Numbered from the stretch's first letter, positions 14,346 to 23,112 are shown. The stretch is DNA of 32,987 nucleotides from Frankia nepalensis (GCF_016786325.1 NZ_JADWYU010000195.1:43336-76322); one strand, 5' to 3'. Numbers and translations are program-made. The notes: generated by a model not told the origin, from the letters alone.

Positions 14346-15158
14346 ATGGCCCTTGGCGGAAGCCCTGGCGCGCCGGTGGATTCGGACACCCGGCCCGGGT
14401 CGGGCTGGCGTGGCTCGTTCGCGGGCGTCGCCACGGTGGTCAGTCTGGTGCTCGCCCTCGCGACCGGCTGCTCAGGAGACGGAGACGGGGACGCCGGCTC
14501 CGGGATGAGCTCGGGTCCTTCCGCGTCGACCAGGCCGAGCACGGAACCCGCCGCGGCGTTCACCGCGTTGCCGGACCTGTGCGCGGCGTTCGACCCGGAG
14601 GCGTACCTGGACGTCGGGTTCAACGCGGCCGTGGAACGCGGGGTGAACGGCACGATGACCCCGATCAGCCTGCACACACCGGGCGAGGCCGCCGGATGCG
14701 TGATCATCCTGCCGGACGACAATCCGGGGCCGCGTGTTCACCCGGGCGCGCCGGTGTCGACCGTAGACGGTGTGCACACGCTGCTCACGGTCACCGTCAC
14801 GCTCGCCCCTGACAGTGACGGCGAGGCCCTCTATCTGCGGACGCTCGACGCGCGCCGCGGTGCCGCCGACGCCAGAGTCGACCCGCACACCGGGCCGTGG
14901 TCAGCGGCCAGCCAGGTCACCTCCGTCGAAGACCTCTGCCCGGCGCGCTGGCACACCTGGACGCTGCTGGCCTGGCAGGCCAACGCCGTCTTCGAGGGCA
15001 CGTACCACAACCTCGCGCCCTGCGACGACGGTTCCCCGTCCAGCGCGGGCCCGATCGACGACCTGATCCACGATCTGTCCTTCACCGTTGACTTCGACGA
15101 GGTGATGGCCCTGCTCCACGACGACCTCGGCGCCGTCACCGACGCCAGCCACACCTGA
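14346..15158 (+). CDS. Secreted lipoprotein, DUF3558-like
   Basis: 270 residues from ATG 14346 ('ctggag' seven bases upstream); GTG 14289 and ATG 14319 are alternative in-frame starts. A hydrophobic stretch 'VATVVSLVLALATGC' ends in a lipobox, giving a lipid-anchored mature protein that begins CSGDGDGDAG and has a Ser/Thr/Pro linker. The folded part has spaced Cys ('LPDLCAAFDP', 'AAGCVIILPDD', 'VEDLCPARW', 'LAPCDDG'), probably two disulfides, similar to the actinobacterial DUF3558 lipoproteins. Function unknown. It converges on the epoxide hydrolase gene. Confidence 0.75.
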   Translation: MALGGSPGAPVDSDTRPGSGWRGSFAGVATVVSLVLALATGCSGDGDGDAGSGMSSGPSASTRPSTEPAAAFTALPDLCAAFDPEAYLDVGFNAAVERGVNGTMTPISLHTPGEAAGCVIILPDDNPGPRVHPGAPVSTVDGVHTLLTVTVTLAPDSDGEALYLRTLDARRGAADARVDPHTGPWSAASQVTSVEDLCPARWHTWTLLAWQANAVFEGTYHNLAPCDDGSPSSAGPIDDLIHDLSFTVDFDEVMALLHDDLGAVTDASHT

Positions 15159-15350
15159 AGCCGCGTTCCTGGGTGTCGAGGTGGATCGGTGCCCGCGGCC
15201 AGATCTGGCGGAAGCCCCACTCGACTCGCATGATTTCCGCCTCGCGTACCGGCACGGGCGCTGTGACCGGAGCACCCACCAGTTGCGGGGCCGACCCGTC
15301 AGACCGGGCCAGGGTTCCGGAGGCGATGTGGGCGGACAGCACAGGCTGGC

Positions 15351-15380
15351 CGAAGCCCCCGGCGATCGCCGGGGGCTTCG
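15351..15380. terminator. 30-bp perfect palindrome, bidirectional terminator
   Basis: The palindrome CGAAGCCCCCGGCGA and its exact complement meet at 15365/15366. It sits between the convergent lipoprotein (stop 15158) and epoxide hydrolase (stop 15424) genes. Confidence 0.75.
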
Positions 15381-15384
15381 TAGT

Positions 15385-15441
15385 CTCAGGCCTTGGCGAA
15401 GGACTCAGCCCTTGGCGAAGGACTCAGGCCTTGGCGAAGAA
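15385..15441. repeat. Triplicated 3' end of the epoxide hydrolase gene
   Basis: A 19-bp unit beginning CTCAGGCCTTGGCGAAG is present three times in tandem (15385-15403, 15404-15422, 15423-15441), with single changes. The third copy contains the last codons and the TGA of the epoxide hydrolase on the minus strand, so the gene's end has been copied twice downstream. Confidence 0.85.
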
Positions 15442-16569
15442 GGTCCGCAGGTCGGCGACGACGTCCTCGGGAACCTCGAGGGCCGCGAAGTGGCCGCCGC
15501 GGGGGAACTCCGACCAGTGCACGATGTTCGCGTTGTCCCGCTCGGCGAACGCCCGGATCGTCTGGAAGTCGTCCTTGAAGACGGCGACGCCGATCCGGCC
15601 TTGGCTGACCACGGGATCGGTGCCGGAGCGCTGCTCCTCGTAGTGGTAGCGGGCGGCCGTGGCGTAGGTGTTCGTCAGCCAGTAGAGGCTGGCCTGGGCT
15701 AGCACCTGCTCGGGTCGCACGAGGCTGGTGCCGTTGCCGAAGTTCTCGAACAGCTCGCTGTAGGCCAGCACGGCGACGGGTGAGTCGGCGAGGGCGGCGC
15801 CGATCGTCTGGGGCCGGGTGGCGTTCATCTGGTTGTAGCCGCCGACGCTCTGGAACCACTGGAGGTGGCCCAGGGCGGCGTACTCCTTCTCGCCGAACCC
15901 GTCCATCTCGCCGGGCGCGCCGGTCGGGAAGGAGAACAGGTGCAGCACGTGGGCGCCGAGGAAGCCCTCGGGGTTGCGCACGGCGAGTTCGCGGGAGACC
16001 ATCGCGCCGCCGTCGCTGCCGTGGATGCCGTAGGAGTCGTAGCCGAGCCGCCGCATCAGCACGTCGTAGGCCGCGGCGACCCGTGCCATCGTCCAATCGC
16101 CGCCGATCAGCGGCGTCGAGAAACCGAAGCCGGGCATCGACGGGATCACGACGTCGAACGCGTCCTCGGCGCGGCCGCCGTGGGCGACCGGGTCGACGAG
16201 CGGGCCGATCATGTCCAGGTAGTCCAGGACCGAGCCCGGGTAGGTGTGCGCCAGCAGCAGCGGCCGCGCCCCCGGGACCTCGGATCGGACATGGGTGAAG
16301 TGGATGGTCTGCCCGTCGATCTCAGTCACGAAGTTCGGGTGGGCGTTGATGCGGGCTTCGACCTCGCGCCAGTCGAACGCCTGCCAGCGCTCGACCATGT
16401 CGCGCAGATAGGACACCGGCGTGCCGTAGTCCCACGAGTCGCCGGGAGCCGCGGGCGCAAAGCGGGTGCGCGCCAGGCGTTCGCGGAGGTCATCGAGGTC
16501 AGCCTGCGGGACCTCGACGCGGAAGGGACGGATCTCGGTGGTGTCGCCGGTGGTCGCGCTGGTGATCAT
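15424..16569 (-). CDS. Epoxide hydrolase, alpha/beta-hydrolase fold with EHN domain
   Basis: 381 residues from ATG 16569. The N-terminal ~110 residues are the epoxide-hydrolase N-terminal domain ('RPFRVEVPQADLDDLRERLARTRF'). The catalytic fold follows: oxyanion motif HTYPGS (normally HGxPGS), 'DVVIPSMPGFGFS', nucleophile elbow 'GIHGSDGGAMV' with Asp, and near the C-terminus 'RGGHFAALEVPE' with the catalytic His. It opens epoxides to diols, in the cytoplasm; the substrate is not predictable. It is divergent from a WYL regulator 83 bases away, a common actinobacterial pairing that implies regulation by that protein. Confidence 0.9.
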   Translation of the reverse strand: MITSATTGDTTEIRPFRVEVPQADLDDLRERLARTRFAPAAPGDSWDYGTPVSYLRDMVERWQAFDWREVEARINAHPNFVTEIDGQTIHFTHVRSEVPGARPLLLAHTYPGSVLDYLDMIGPLVDPVAHGGRAEDAFDVVIPSMPGFGFSTPLIGGDWTMARVAAAYDVLMRRLGYDSYGIHGSDGGAMVSRELAVRNPEGFLGAHVLHLFSFPTGAPGEMDGFGEKEYAALGHLQWFQSVGGYNQMNATRPQTIGAALADSPVAVLAYSELFENFGNGTSLVRPEQVLAQASLYWLTNTYATAARYHYEEQRSGTDPVVSQGRIGVAVFKDDFQTIRAFAERDNANIVHWSEFPRGGHFAALEVPEDVVADLRTFFAKA

Positions 16570-16622
16570 CGTCTGTCTCCCGTTCCCGGATGGGCTGGTG
16601 TCTCAACCATAGGAGCGGTTCA

Positions 16623-16645
16623 GGAACGTTTCGTTCCGCTATTCT
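16623..16645. promoter_or_regulatory. Operator and promoter between epoxide hydrolase and WYL regulator
   Basis: GGAACG-TTT-CGTTCC (16623-16637) is a perfect inverted repeat. It directly precedes a -10-like TATTCT (16640-16645) located seven bases before the regulator's GTG, which suggests a leaderless transcript. On the minus strand a TATGGT (around 16611-16606) could be the -10 of the hydrolase gene, placing the palindrome at its -35. One bound repressor could control both genes. Confidence 0.45.
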
Positions 16646-16652
16646 GACCGAT

Positions 16653-17630
16653 GTGCGCGAGACGTCTGCCCGCCTGCTGGCCCTGCTTGGGCTGCTGCAG
16701 TCACGCGTCGACTGGTCCGGCGCCGAGCTCGCCGAGCGCCTCGACGTCACCGACCGCACGGTGCGCAAGGACATCGCGCGGCTGCGGGAACTCGGCTACC
16801 CGGTTGACGCCGTCCGCGGGCCGGGCGGGCGCTACCGGCTCGGCGCGGGCGCCAAGCTGCCGCCGCTGCTGCTTGACGAGGACGAGGCGGTGGCCGTGGC
16901 GGTCGCGTTGCGCGCGGCGACCGGAATGGCCGGGTTCGAGGAGACCAGCGGCCGCGCGCTCACCAAGCTCGAGCAGGTGCTGCCCGACAAGCTGCGCCGC
17001 CGGCTGGCCGCGCTGCGCCAGGCCACCAGCGCCGGCCCGGTCAACACAGACTCCAACGTCGAGGACCCGGCCGCGGACCCGAACCTGCTCTATGAGCTGG
17101 CCGCCGCGATCCGCGACCACCGGAGCCTGCGCTGCGACTACCGCGACCAGCGCCTCGAGATCGAGCCCTACCACCTGGTCGGCTGGCAGCGGCGCTGGTA
17201 CCTGGTCGGCCGCGACCCGGCGACCGGCACGTGGGCGCCGTACCGGGTGGACTGGCTGCGGCCGCGGACGGGCGGACGCCGGTTCACGCCTGCCTCGTTT
17301 CCCGGCGACCTGACCGAGTTCGTGGTCCGCGAGGTCGCCCGCACCGGCTGGGCGGTGGGCGCCCGAATCCGCGTGCACGCGTCCGCCGAGGAGGTACTCG
17401 CTCGGATCAACCCGGCCGTCGGCACCGTCGAGGCGATCAGCGACACCGAGTCCGTCCTGGTCACCGGAGGCGACAGCTTCGAGGTCGTCGCCGTCTGGAT
17501 CAGCATGCTCGGCCTGGACTTCTCGGTCACCGAGCCGCCCGAGCTGGTCGCGAATCTGCGGACCCTCTCGCGGCGCTACGCGCGGGCGATCGGCGACGCG
17601 GACGGCTCCGCGGCCGGGAATCGGAAGTAA
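16653..17630 (+). CDS. HTH/WYL-domain transcriptional regulator
   Basis: 325 residues from GTG 16653; a longer reading from 16590 would run through the probable promoter. Residues 5-60 form an HTH11-type DNA-binding domain ('LLALLGLLQSRVDWSGAELAERLDVTDRTVRKDIARLRELGYPV'). From about 140 to 225 there is a WYL domain ('PYHLVGWQRRWYLVGRD', 'PYRVDWL'), and a WCX-like C-terminus follows. WYL regulators sense small ligands through that domain. It probably regulates itself and the divergent epoxide hydrolase through the palindrome at 16623. Confidence 0.9.
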   Translation: MRETSARLLALLGLLQSRVDWSGAELAERLDVTDRTVRKDIARLRELGYPVDAVRGPGGRYRLGAGAKLPPLLLDEDEAVAVAVALRAATGMAGFEETSGRALTKLEQVLPDKLRRRLAALRQATSAGPVNTDSNVEDPAADPNLLYELAAAIRDHRSLRCDYRDQRLEIEPYHLVGWQRRWYLVGRDPATGTWAPYRVDWLRPRTGGRRFTPASFPGDLTEFVVREVARTGWAVGARIRVHASAEEVLARINPAVGTVEAISDTESVLVTGGDSFEVVAVWISMLGLDFSVTEPPELVANLRTLSRRYARAIGDADGSAAGNRK

Positions 17631-18153
17631 CCGGCCCGCGCCACGCCTGCCGAGCTTCGCCCTTGTGGCAGTGAATGCCGCGCACGCCGCCACTGTGGCC
17701 GACTTCGCCGTGCGGTGACGACCTGGATGGTCCCCCTACAGACGCCCGCGAGGGCGCCGGCTCATGGGGTCAGGTGGCCAGTTCCAGGCCAGCCGAACAA
17801 GCACCACCCGTCGGCCCTGGCGGGCCGTCGGCCGGGTCGGGCCGTGACATTCGAGGCGACCCGGCGCGTCAACCGCGCGAGCCACAGTGCGGCGATCGCG
17901 CCGGCCTTGCCATTCCGAGGGCCTATTGCGGTCCGGCTGTTCAGCTCCTGGGCCTTCAGGCAGTCTCGTGTACGCCGGAATCTGTCGGATTTCCGTCAGG
18001 CTTCGCCTTCTGTCGGATTTCTGACAGATTTCGTCGTCGGCCGGTGCCCGTCACGGCGCCGGGCCGACGACACCCGTGCCGTGGGCCCGGCGCGCCGCGA
18101 CGGCCGAGCCCACGGGGTCGCCGGAGGACTCGAATGCTCCGGCGAACGGTAGA
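17631..18153. other. Gene-free spacer with repeated TCTGTCGGATTTC
   Basis: No frame here has a believable start, ribosome site and protein pattern. The 13-mer TCTGTCGGATTTC occurs at 17981-17993 and 18009-18021. The second copy is part of an inverted repeat TCTGTC-N8-GACAGA (18009-18028), possibly a duplicated regulator site. A Cys/His-free stop-rich region separates it from the lipoprotein gene end at 18154. Confidence 0.5.
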
Positions 18154-18555
18154 TCAGTTGCAGGCGTTCTGCAGCTCGGTACCCGCGCTGATCAGCGCGG
18201 TGTTGTCCGGCATCTGCGGGGTCGTGGACGTGGAGTTGGCGAGGCCCTCGACGAACGTGCCCAGGTCGTCCACCGCCTGGGCGACCTTCAGGCCGGCGGT
18301 CTTCACGTCACCGCTCGCGCCGTTGGCGCTGGCCCGGATCGCCTCCGCCTGCTCGTGGTAGGTCTTCCCCATCGCGGTGGGGTCGCTGACCTGCGACGCG
18401 GTGGTCGTGTTGAGATCCTCGATGCTCTGCTCGATCGACGAGCACGCGGCGTCGTTGTCGCCGCTGCTCGAACAGGCAGCGGCCGTCACTCCGAGAGCAC
18501 CGACGAGAGTCACGGCGGCGAACGCCTTCGTCAGACGATTGGGGGTCATCGACAT
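18154..18555 (-). CDS. Small secreted lipoprotein of unknown function
   Basis: 133 residues from ATG 18555, with 'aaagga' six bases upstream; an in-frame ATG two codons later is possible. The signal segment 'FAAVTLVGALGVTAAAC' ends in a lipobox, so the protein is lipid-anchored outside the membrane. The mature part is helix-rich and Ala/Thr/Ser-rich ('VAQAVDDLGTFVEGLANS'), with only two more Cys (DAACSSIEQ, LQNAC) that could form one disulfide. No enzymatic motif is visible. Monocistronic. Confidence 0.8.
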   Translation of the reverse strand: MSMTPNRLTKAFAAVTLVGALGVTAAACSSSGDNDAACSSIEQSIEDLNTTTASQVSDPTAMGKTYHEQAEAIRASANGASGDVKTAGLKVAQAVDDLGTFVEGLANSTSTTPQMPDNTALISAGTELQNACN

Positions 18556-19205
18556 ACGAAGTTCCTTTTCTTCCTGAACCGGGGAGCATTCAGATAATTT
18601 GGGTGATCACGGGAACCTGGGCGCATAGTACAAGACGGATCATTGTCGGACAAACGGCCGACTCTTCCGCGTGGAGACCGGCCGCGGCCGCTTCTTCGGC
18701 GGTGTGGTTCGATCGGTGGTCGCTCACCGACCGGATGGCCGGTGAGCCGCGAGGCCGGCCTGTCGGTGCCCCTCTCGACGCCTCCGTCGGAGCGGCGCCG
18801 GGTCGCCGGGGCGCCAGGGCTCGAGGGCTCGGGGGCAACATGGACGACTACGGACGTACGCCGCCGCGGCGCGCCGGGCCCAGGACGCCGACGCCAACCA
18901 CGGCGCCATGGAGCTCTGTCGGGACGGGCTGCCGCCCGAGGACGTCTACGAGGACCGGGCGGCCGGCGGCGTCACCGGCAGCGTCGACGCGGCCGACGGC
19001 GACCTGGCGCGGGCCCGGTCGCGGCTCCAGGCGGCCGCGACGCTGGACGAGAAGGCCGAGCAGCCCTTCTGGGTGACGTGCTCACGGCGCCAGGCGACCG
19101 CCGCGGCGCCAGGGAGCACTCAGGGAACGGGGCGTTCGTAGAGTTCTTCTTGACCCGACAGAACCCGGCGCCGCGCGCCGGACCCTCTCACCGACGGAGA
19201 CAACG
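18556..19205. other. Spacer with one doubtful short ORF
   Basis: A hairpin GCTCACCG/CGGTGAGC lies at 18722-18747. The only frame with protein-like composition runs up to a stop at 19139-19141 and includes 'MELCRDGLPPEDVYEDRAAG' from 18908 and 'LARARSRLQAAATLDEKAEQ'. It lacks a ribosome site at any start and matches no family I know. It may be a decayed gene. Nothing else is supported before the peroxiredoxin. Confidence 0.3.
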
Positions 19206-19865
19206 ATGACTCTGACCATCGGCGACACCGCCCCTGACTTCGTGGCCGCGACCACGGAGGGCTCGATCTCCTTCCACGACTGGATCGGCGACTCGTGGGC
19301 GGTGCTCTTCTCGCACCCGAAGAACTTCACGCCCATCTGCACGACCGAGCTGGGCTACGTCGCGTCGATCAAGCCGGAGTTCGACCGCCGCGGCGTGAAG
19401 ATCATCGGCTTGTCGGTCGACCCGGTCGAGCTGCACGAGGGCTGGGCCAAGGACATCGAGGAGACGCAGGGCACCGCGCCCAACTACCCGCTGATCGGGG
19501 ACGCCGACTTCACGATCTCGAAGGCGTACGGCATGCTGGGCGCCGACGTCAGCGGCGACCCAGCCGACCGCACCGCCGCGGACAACCAGACCGTGCGCAA
19601 CGTCTTCGTCATCGGGCCGGACAAGAAGATCAAGCTGATCCTGGTCTACCCGATGACCACCGGCCGCAACTTCGACGAGGTCCTGCGGGTGATCGACTCG
19701 CTGCAGCTGACGGCGAAGCACAAGGTCGCCACCCCGGTGAACTGGAAGCAGGGCGAGGACGTCGTGATCGCCGGCTCGGTGAACAACGAGCAGGCCAAGG
19801 AGATCTTCGGCACCTGGGAGGCGCCGAAGCCCTACCTGCGCATCGTCCCGCAGCCGGGCGCCTGA
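19206..19865 (+). CDS. 1-Cys peroxiredoxin (Prx6 type)
   Basis: 219 residues from ATG 19206, with 'ggag' upstream. The peroxidatic motif 'FTPICTTELG' places the reactive Cys at residue 45. 'GLSVDPVELHEGWAKDIEE', 'PLIGDADFTISKAYGML', 'RNVFVIGPDKKIKLILVYPMTTGRNFDEVLRVIDSLQ' and the extended C-terminal arm ('NWKQGEDVVI') are the Prx6 pattern; length is normal. It reduces hydrogen peroxide and organic hydroperoxides in the cytoplasm. No second resolving Cys is present, so an external thiol is needed. The oxidoreductase remnant 55 bases downstream on the same strand may once have been its operon partner. Confidence 0.95.
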   Translation: MTLTIGDTAPDFVAATTEGSISFHDWIGDSWAVLFSHPKNFTPICTTELGYVASIKPEFDRRGVKIIGLSVDPVELHEGWAKDIEETQGTAPNYPLIGDADFTISKAYGMLGADVSGDPADRTAADNQTVRNVFVIGPDKKIKLILVYPMTTGRNFDEVLRVIDSLQLTAKHKVATPVNWKQGEDVVIAGSVNNEQAKEIFGTWEAPKPYLRIVPQPGA

Positions 19866-19920
19866 CCAGGCGCTTCTGAGGCGCGGTCGGCACCGCCACA
19901 CGACACCTCGGAGTTCGAAC

Positions 19921-21038
19921 ATGCGAGTGCTGGCGCTGGGAGCTGGATTCGGGGGCTGGAGCTGACGGCCCGGCTGTCCGAGGAGCTGAGTGATGACATC
20001 GAGATCGTCCTGGTCGACCAGGCGGACGGTTTCGTGTTCGGCTGCTCCAAGCTCGACGTGATGTTCGGTGTACCACCGAGGACGCGGTGCTCCGTTACCG
20101 AGACGAGGTCAGGCCCGGGGTGCGGTTCGTGCAGGCCGCGATCCGCGCCATCGATCCCGAGGCCCGGCGGTCGAGACGGATGCCGGCCCGTTCGAGGGCG
20201 ACATCATGGTCGTCGCGCTCGGCGCCGACCTGCACCCGGCGGCGGCGACGCCAGGGCTCGTCGTCGAGGCCGGGCACGAGTTCTACACCGTGGCGGGCGC
20301 GTTCGCGACGCGGGCGGTGCTGGACCAGTTCGGCGGCGGGCGGGTGGTCGGCCGTCACCTCGACGCCGTTCGAATGCCCGCCAGCGCCGAGCGAGACGAC
20401 CCTGCTGGTCCACGACTTCCTGGTCGGTCGTGGCCTGCGGGAGTCCAGCGAGATCTCGCTGGTCATGCCGCTCGGCGCGCCCATCCCACCGTCGCCCGCC
20501 GCGTCGGAGGCGTTGCTCGCGGCCTTCGCGGAACGCGGCATCGCCTGGCATCCACAGCGGCTGGTACGCGCGCTCGACCCGGCCCGCCGGGTCGCGATGC
20601 TCTCCGACGGCGACGAAATGCCATTCGACCTGTTCCTCGGCGTCCCGGTGCACAGGGCTCCGAAGGTGGTACAGGACTCGGGATGTGCGTCGACGGCTGG
20701 ATCCCGGTCGATGCACGCACCCTCGAGACCGCGTTCGCGAACGTGTACGCAGTCGGCGATGTCACGAGCGTGGGCACGCCCAAGGCCGGTGTCTTCGCCG
20801 AAGGGCAGGCGGCGGTCGCCGACGAGATCATCACCCGACACCACGGGCAGCCGACCTCGTCGACATACGACGGACGAGGAATCTGCCACATCGAGTTCGG
20901 CGGCGACCGGGTGGCCCGCGTCGACGTCACCTTCCGCGGCCGACAGCGGCCGAGCGGAGCTTCGACGACCCGCCCGCGCTGTACGTCGAAGACAAGGCCA
21001 AGTTCGGATCGAGTCGGATCCAGCGGTGGTTCCCGTGA
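19921..21038 (+). pseudogene. FAD/NAD-dependent oxidoreductase, about six frameshifts
   Basis: The start 'MRVLALGAGFGG' is a dinucleotide-binding GxGxxG-like motif, broken near 19952, where the run of G is one base short. Homology then passes through 'LTARLSEELSDDIEIVLVDQ', 'AVLRYRDEVRPGVRFVQAAI' (shift near 20070), 'FEGDIMVVALGADLHP' (near 20170), 'SLVMPLGAPIPPSPAASEAL' (near 20345), 'TLETAFANVYAVGDVTSVGTPKAG' (near 20680, FAD-binding GD) and 'ALYVEDKAKFGSSRIQRWFP' (near 20940, stop 21036-21038). The family is the pyridine-nucleotide oxidoreductases close to sulfide:quinone reductase. Amino-acid identity is well kept between shifts, so decay is recent or the indels are sequencing errors. Confidence 0.8.
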
Positions 21039-21165
21039 CTGGACCGGCCGCGCACCAGCCGGTTCGGTGACCACCCGCGTCGGCTACCCGCGCCGCTGAT
21101 CTCGCGCCGCGGGTGGCCGGTGGCCGGTGGCCGGCGATGGCCGACCAGGCGCCGGGGTAACCGAG

Positions 21166-21361
21166 GCCGGGCAGGGCGTCCCTGATCTCGTGCTGTTCCG
21201 CCAACGGGGCCAGGAATTTGGATCACCAAATCCGTCGGGACGCGGCGCTCCTCAATGATTCAAGCGGATCCAGTCGATCGTGGATCTGTGCAGCACAGAC
21301 TGGCGCGATCCACACCCGTTCACCGCTTGTGGCGACAAACGATACACAACCAGGGGTAGCG
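21166..21361. repeat. Left copy of a ~195-bp diverged direct repeat
   Basis: This aligns along its length with 23273-23469. Best-kept parts are GTTCCGCC, the stretch GCGGATCCAGTCGATCGTGG and the end CCAGG(G/A)GTAGC. Both copies contain GATCCA-N8-TGGATC-like symmetry, and both translate on the minus strand to a common 'LP.LGY.GA' pattern, hinting at a piece of a once coding sequence. The two copies enclose the gene at 21764-23029. Confidence 0.7.
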
Positions 21362-21763
21362 AACCCCATCACCCCGCCCTGGCGGCGGCGGTGGCCTATG
21401 ACCCACGGCGACAGGGCCATGGGCGTACAGCCGGAGCGGCGAGTTGCCGAGGCACGAAATAGGCGCCCCAGGCGGGGGCCGAGCCAGGACAAAGGCCATC
21501 GCGGAGGATGGACAGGGCCGCCGAGGGTTCGCCTTCGTTACTCCGAGACAGCTTTTACTGAGGGTCGCCATCGTACCGGCAGGCAGATACCCAGATCGCC
21601 GCCCACAGCATTCCCGCAGCCTTCAAAACGTGCCAGAAGAGACGTTCGAGGCCGCGGGCAACACGCCCGGTTCTCGCTGCCACCGCCAAGGCCCACGCCG
21701 ACTTATGTTGTCGCCCGCAGAAACACGCCGCCACAAGGTCAGCAGCCATCGGAAAGGTTCTGG
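21362..21763. other. Gene-free upstream region of the repeat-protein gene
   Basis: No supported CDS. A slightly A/T-richer stretch (CAGCTTTTACTGAGGG near 21550) may be promoter material, but I cannot place -35/-10 boxes with confidence. Confidence 0.3.
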
Positions 21764-23029
21764 ATGACAAAGATAATTGGGCAGCGAGCGGCCATCCTGG
21801 CCGCATCGAGCCTCGTGTCCGTCGCCGTGGCTCTCGGCTCGGGCGCGACGGCCGCGCAGGCTTTGGAGCCGAAGCACGGCCCGACGCTGAAGAAAGAGAA
21901 GGAGTCTGTAACCTTCGAGAAGGTCGTCTGGTTCGACAACAAGAATAAGAAGCACCACGAGAATAAGCATTGGGACCCTCGCGGCGACTACAGCGACTAT
22001 GCGGACGAGGGCGACGAGGAATACGGCTACGACGACTACCCGGGCTACGCGGACGACACCGACCAGGAAGAGAGCTACGACGACCAGTCCTGGCTCGCCG
22101 ACGCGGTCGATCCCGCTGGCGCTGCCGATCCCACCGGGGCCGTCGATCCCATCGAGGCCGTCGATCCCGCCACGGATGTCGCTCCCATGGGGACCGTCGA
22201 TCCCGCCGCCGCGGCGCTGCTGGCGCCCATGCAGGACGGCTACTACGAGAAGGACCACCACAAGAACATCAAGAAAAAGAAGATCACGGCCAAGCTCGAG
22301 AAGGTCATCTGGTTCGACAACAAGGACAAGAAGCACCACCGTTACAGCGACCCATACGGCCACCCGTACGGCAACGAGTACGGCGACGAGTACGGCGACG
22401 AGGGCGAGGACGGCCAGCTCGAGCTCGCCGACCTGGCCGGGCCCGCCACGGCTGCCGATCCCGTCGGGGCCGTCGATCCCATCGAGGCCGTCGATCCCGC
22501 CGCCGCGGCGCTGCTGGCGCCCATGCAGGACGGCTACTACGAGAAGGACCACCACAAGAACATCAAGAAAAAGAAGATCACGGCCAAGCTCGAGAAGGTC
22601 ATCTGGTTCGACAACAAGGACAAGAAGCACCACCGTTACAGCGACCCATACGGCCACCCGTACGGCAACGAGTACGGCGACCCGTACGGCAACGAGTATG
22701 GCGACGAGTACGGCGACGAGTACGGCGACGGCTTCGGTTACGCGGCCCCTGGGATCGCGGGCCCGGACGGGGTCGGCGCCTACCAGCCAGCCGGTTACTT
22801 CCCCGACCACCGCAAGCACGACAAGGCGATCGCCAAGAAGAAGATCAAGGTCACCTTCGAGAAGGTGCTCTGGTTCAGCAAGCACCGGGGGGACCGTAGC
22901 GGCCATTACCCGGGGGATTGGAGCCCCGCGGCGGGACAGCCCTCCTTGGTCGCTCCCGCGCCGGCGACATCTCCTGTTCCGGTCCTGCCGGCGCCGGCGC
23001 CGGTTCCAGGGCCCGCGCCGGCGGTGTAG
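21764..23029 (+). CDS. Secreted His/Lys/Tyr-rich modular repeat protein, no known family
   Basis: 421 residues from ATG 21764 ('ggaaagg' upstream). A signal peptide ends at about residue 33 (TAAQA). Four copies of a basic module follow at about residues 49, 174, 272 and 362: VTFEKVVWFDNKNKKHH, ITAKLEKVIWFDNKDKKHH (twice, identical) and IKVTFEKVLWFSKH. Between them lie acidic, Tyr/Gly-rich stretches (EYGDEYGD repeats), DP-rich spacers (AVDPIEAVDP) and a repeated 'MQDGYYEKDHHKNIKKKK'. The C-terminus is Pro/Ala-rich. HH pairs recur in each module, suggesting metal or polyanion binding, but this is inference. Alternating acidic and basic blocks suggest self-association outside the cell. I recognise no family. 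Confidence 0.85.
   Translation: MTKIIGQRAAILAASSLVSVAVALGSGATAAQALEPKHGPTLKKEKESVTFEKVVWFDNKNKKHHENKHWDPRGDYSDYADEGDEEYGYDDYPGYADDTDQEESYDDQSWLADAVDPAGAADPTGAVDPIEAVDPATDVAPMGTVDPAAAALLAPMQDGYYEKDHHKNIKKKKITAKLEKVIWFDNKDKKHHRYSDPYGHPYGNEYGDEYGDEGEDGQLELADLAGPATAADPVGAVDPIEAVDPAAAALLAPMQDGYYEKDHHKNIKKKKITAKLEKVIWFDNKDKKHHRYSDPYGHPYGNEYGDPYGNEYGDEYGDEYGDGFGYAAPGIAGPDGVGAYQPAGYFPDHRKHDKAIAKKKIKVTFEKVLWFSKHRGDRSGHYPGDWSPAAGQPSLVAPAPATSPVPVLPAPAPVPGPAPAV
22194..22681 (+). repeat. 194-bp perfect internal duplication (294-bp period)
   Basis: 22194-22387 and 22488-22681 appear identical base for base, including the segment coding for MQDGYYEKDHHKNIKKKK and EKVIWFDNKDKKHH. Identity at silent positions means a very recent duplication or gene conversion inside the repeat-protein gene. 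Confidence 0.9.
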
Positions 23030-23112
23030 CGGCATAGCGGTGTGAACAACGATCGGCTTTGGTAGAACGGACAGTGTTAGATTCCAGCGGAAAACCGACA
23101 CTTCTTCGGAAC

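Noticed and set aside
22194-22681. CRISPR-like array in the repeat region
   Set aside because: Only two long copies in a coding frame, no short spaced repeats or cas genes.
21623-23101. Minus-strand 492-aa Val/Leu-rich frame opposite the secreted repeat protein
   Set aside because: Its 'VAVLVAVRVAV' repeats mirror the EYGDEYGD codons; the plus strand has the start, signal peptide and conserved modules.
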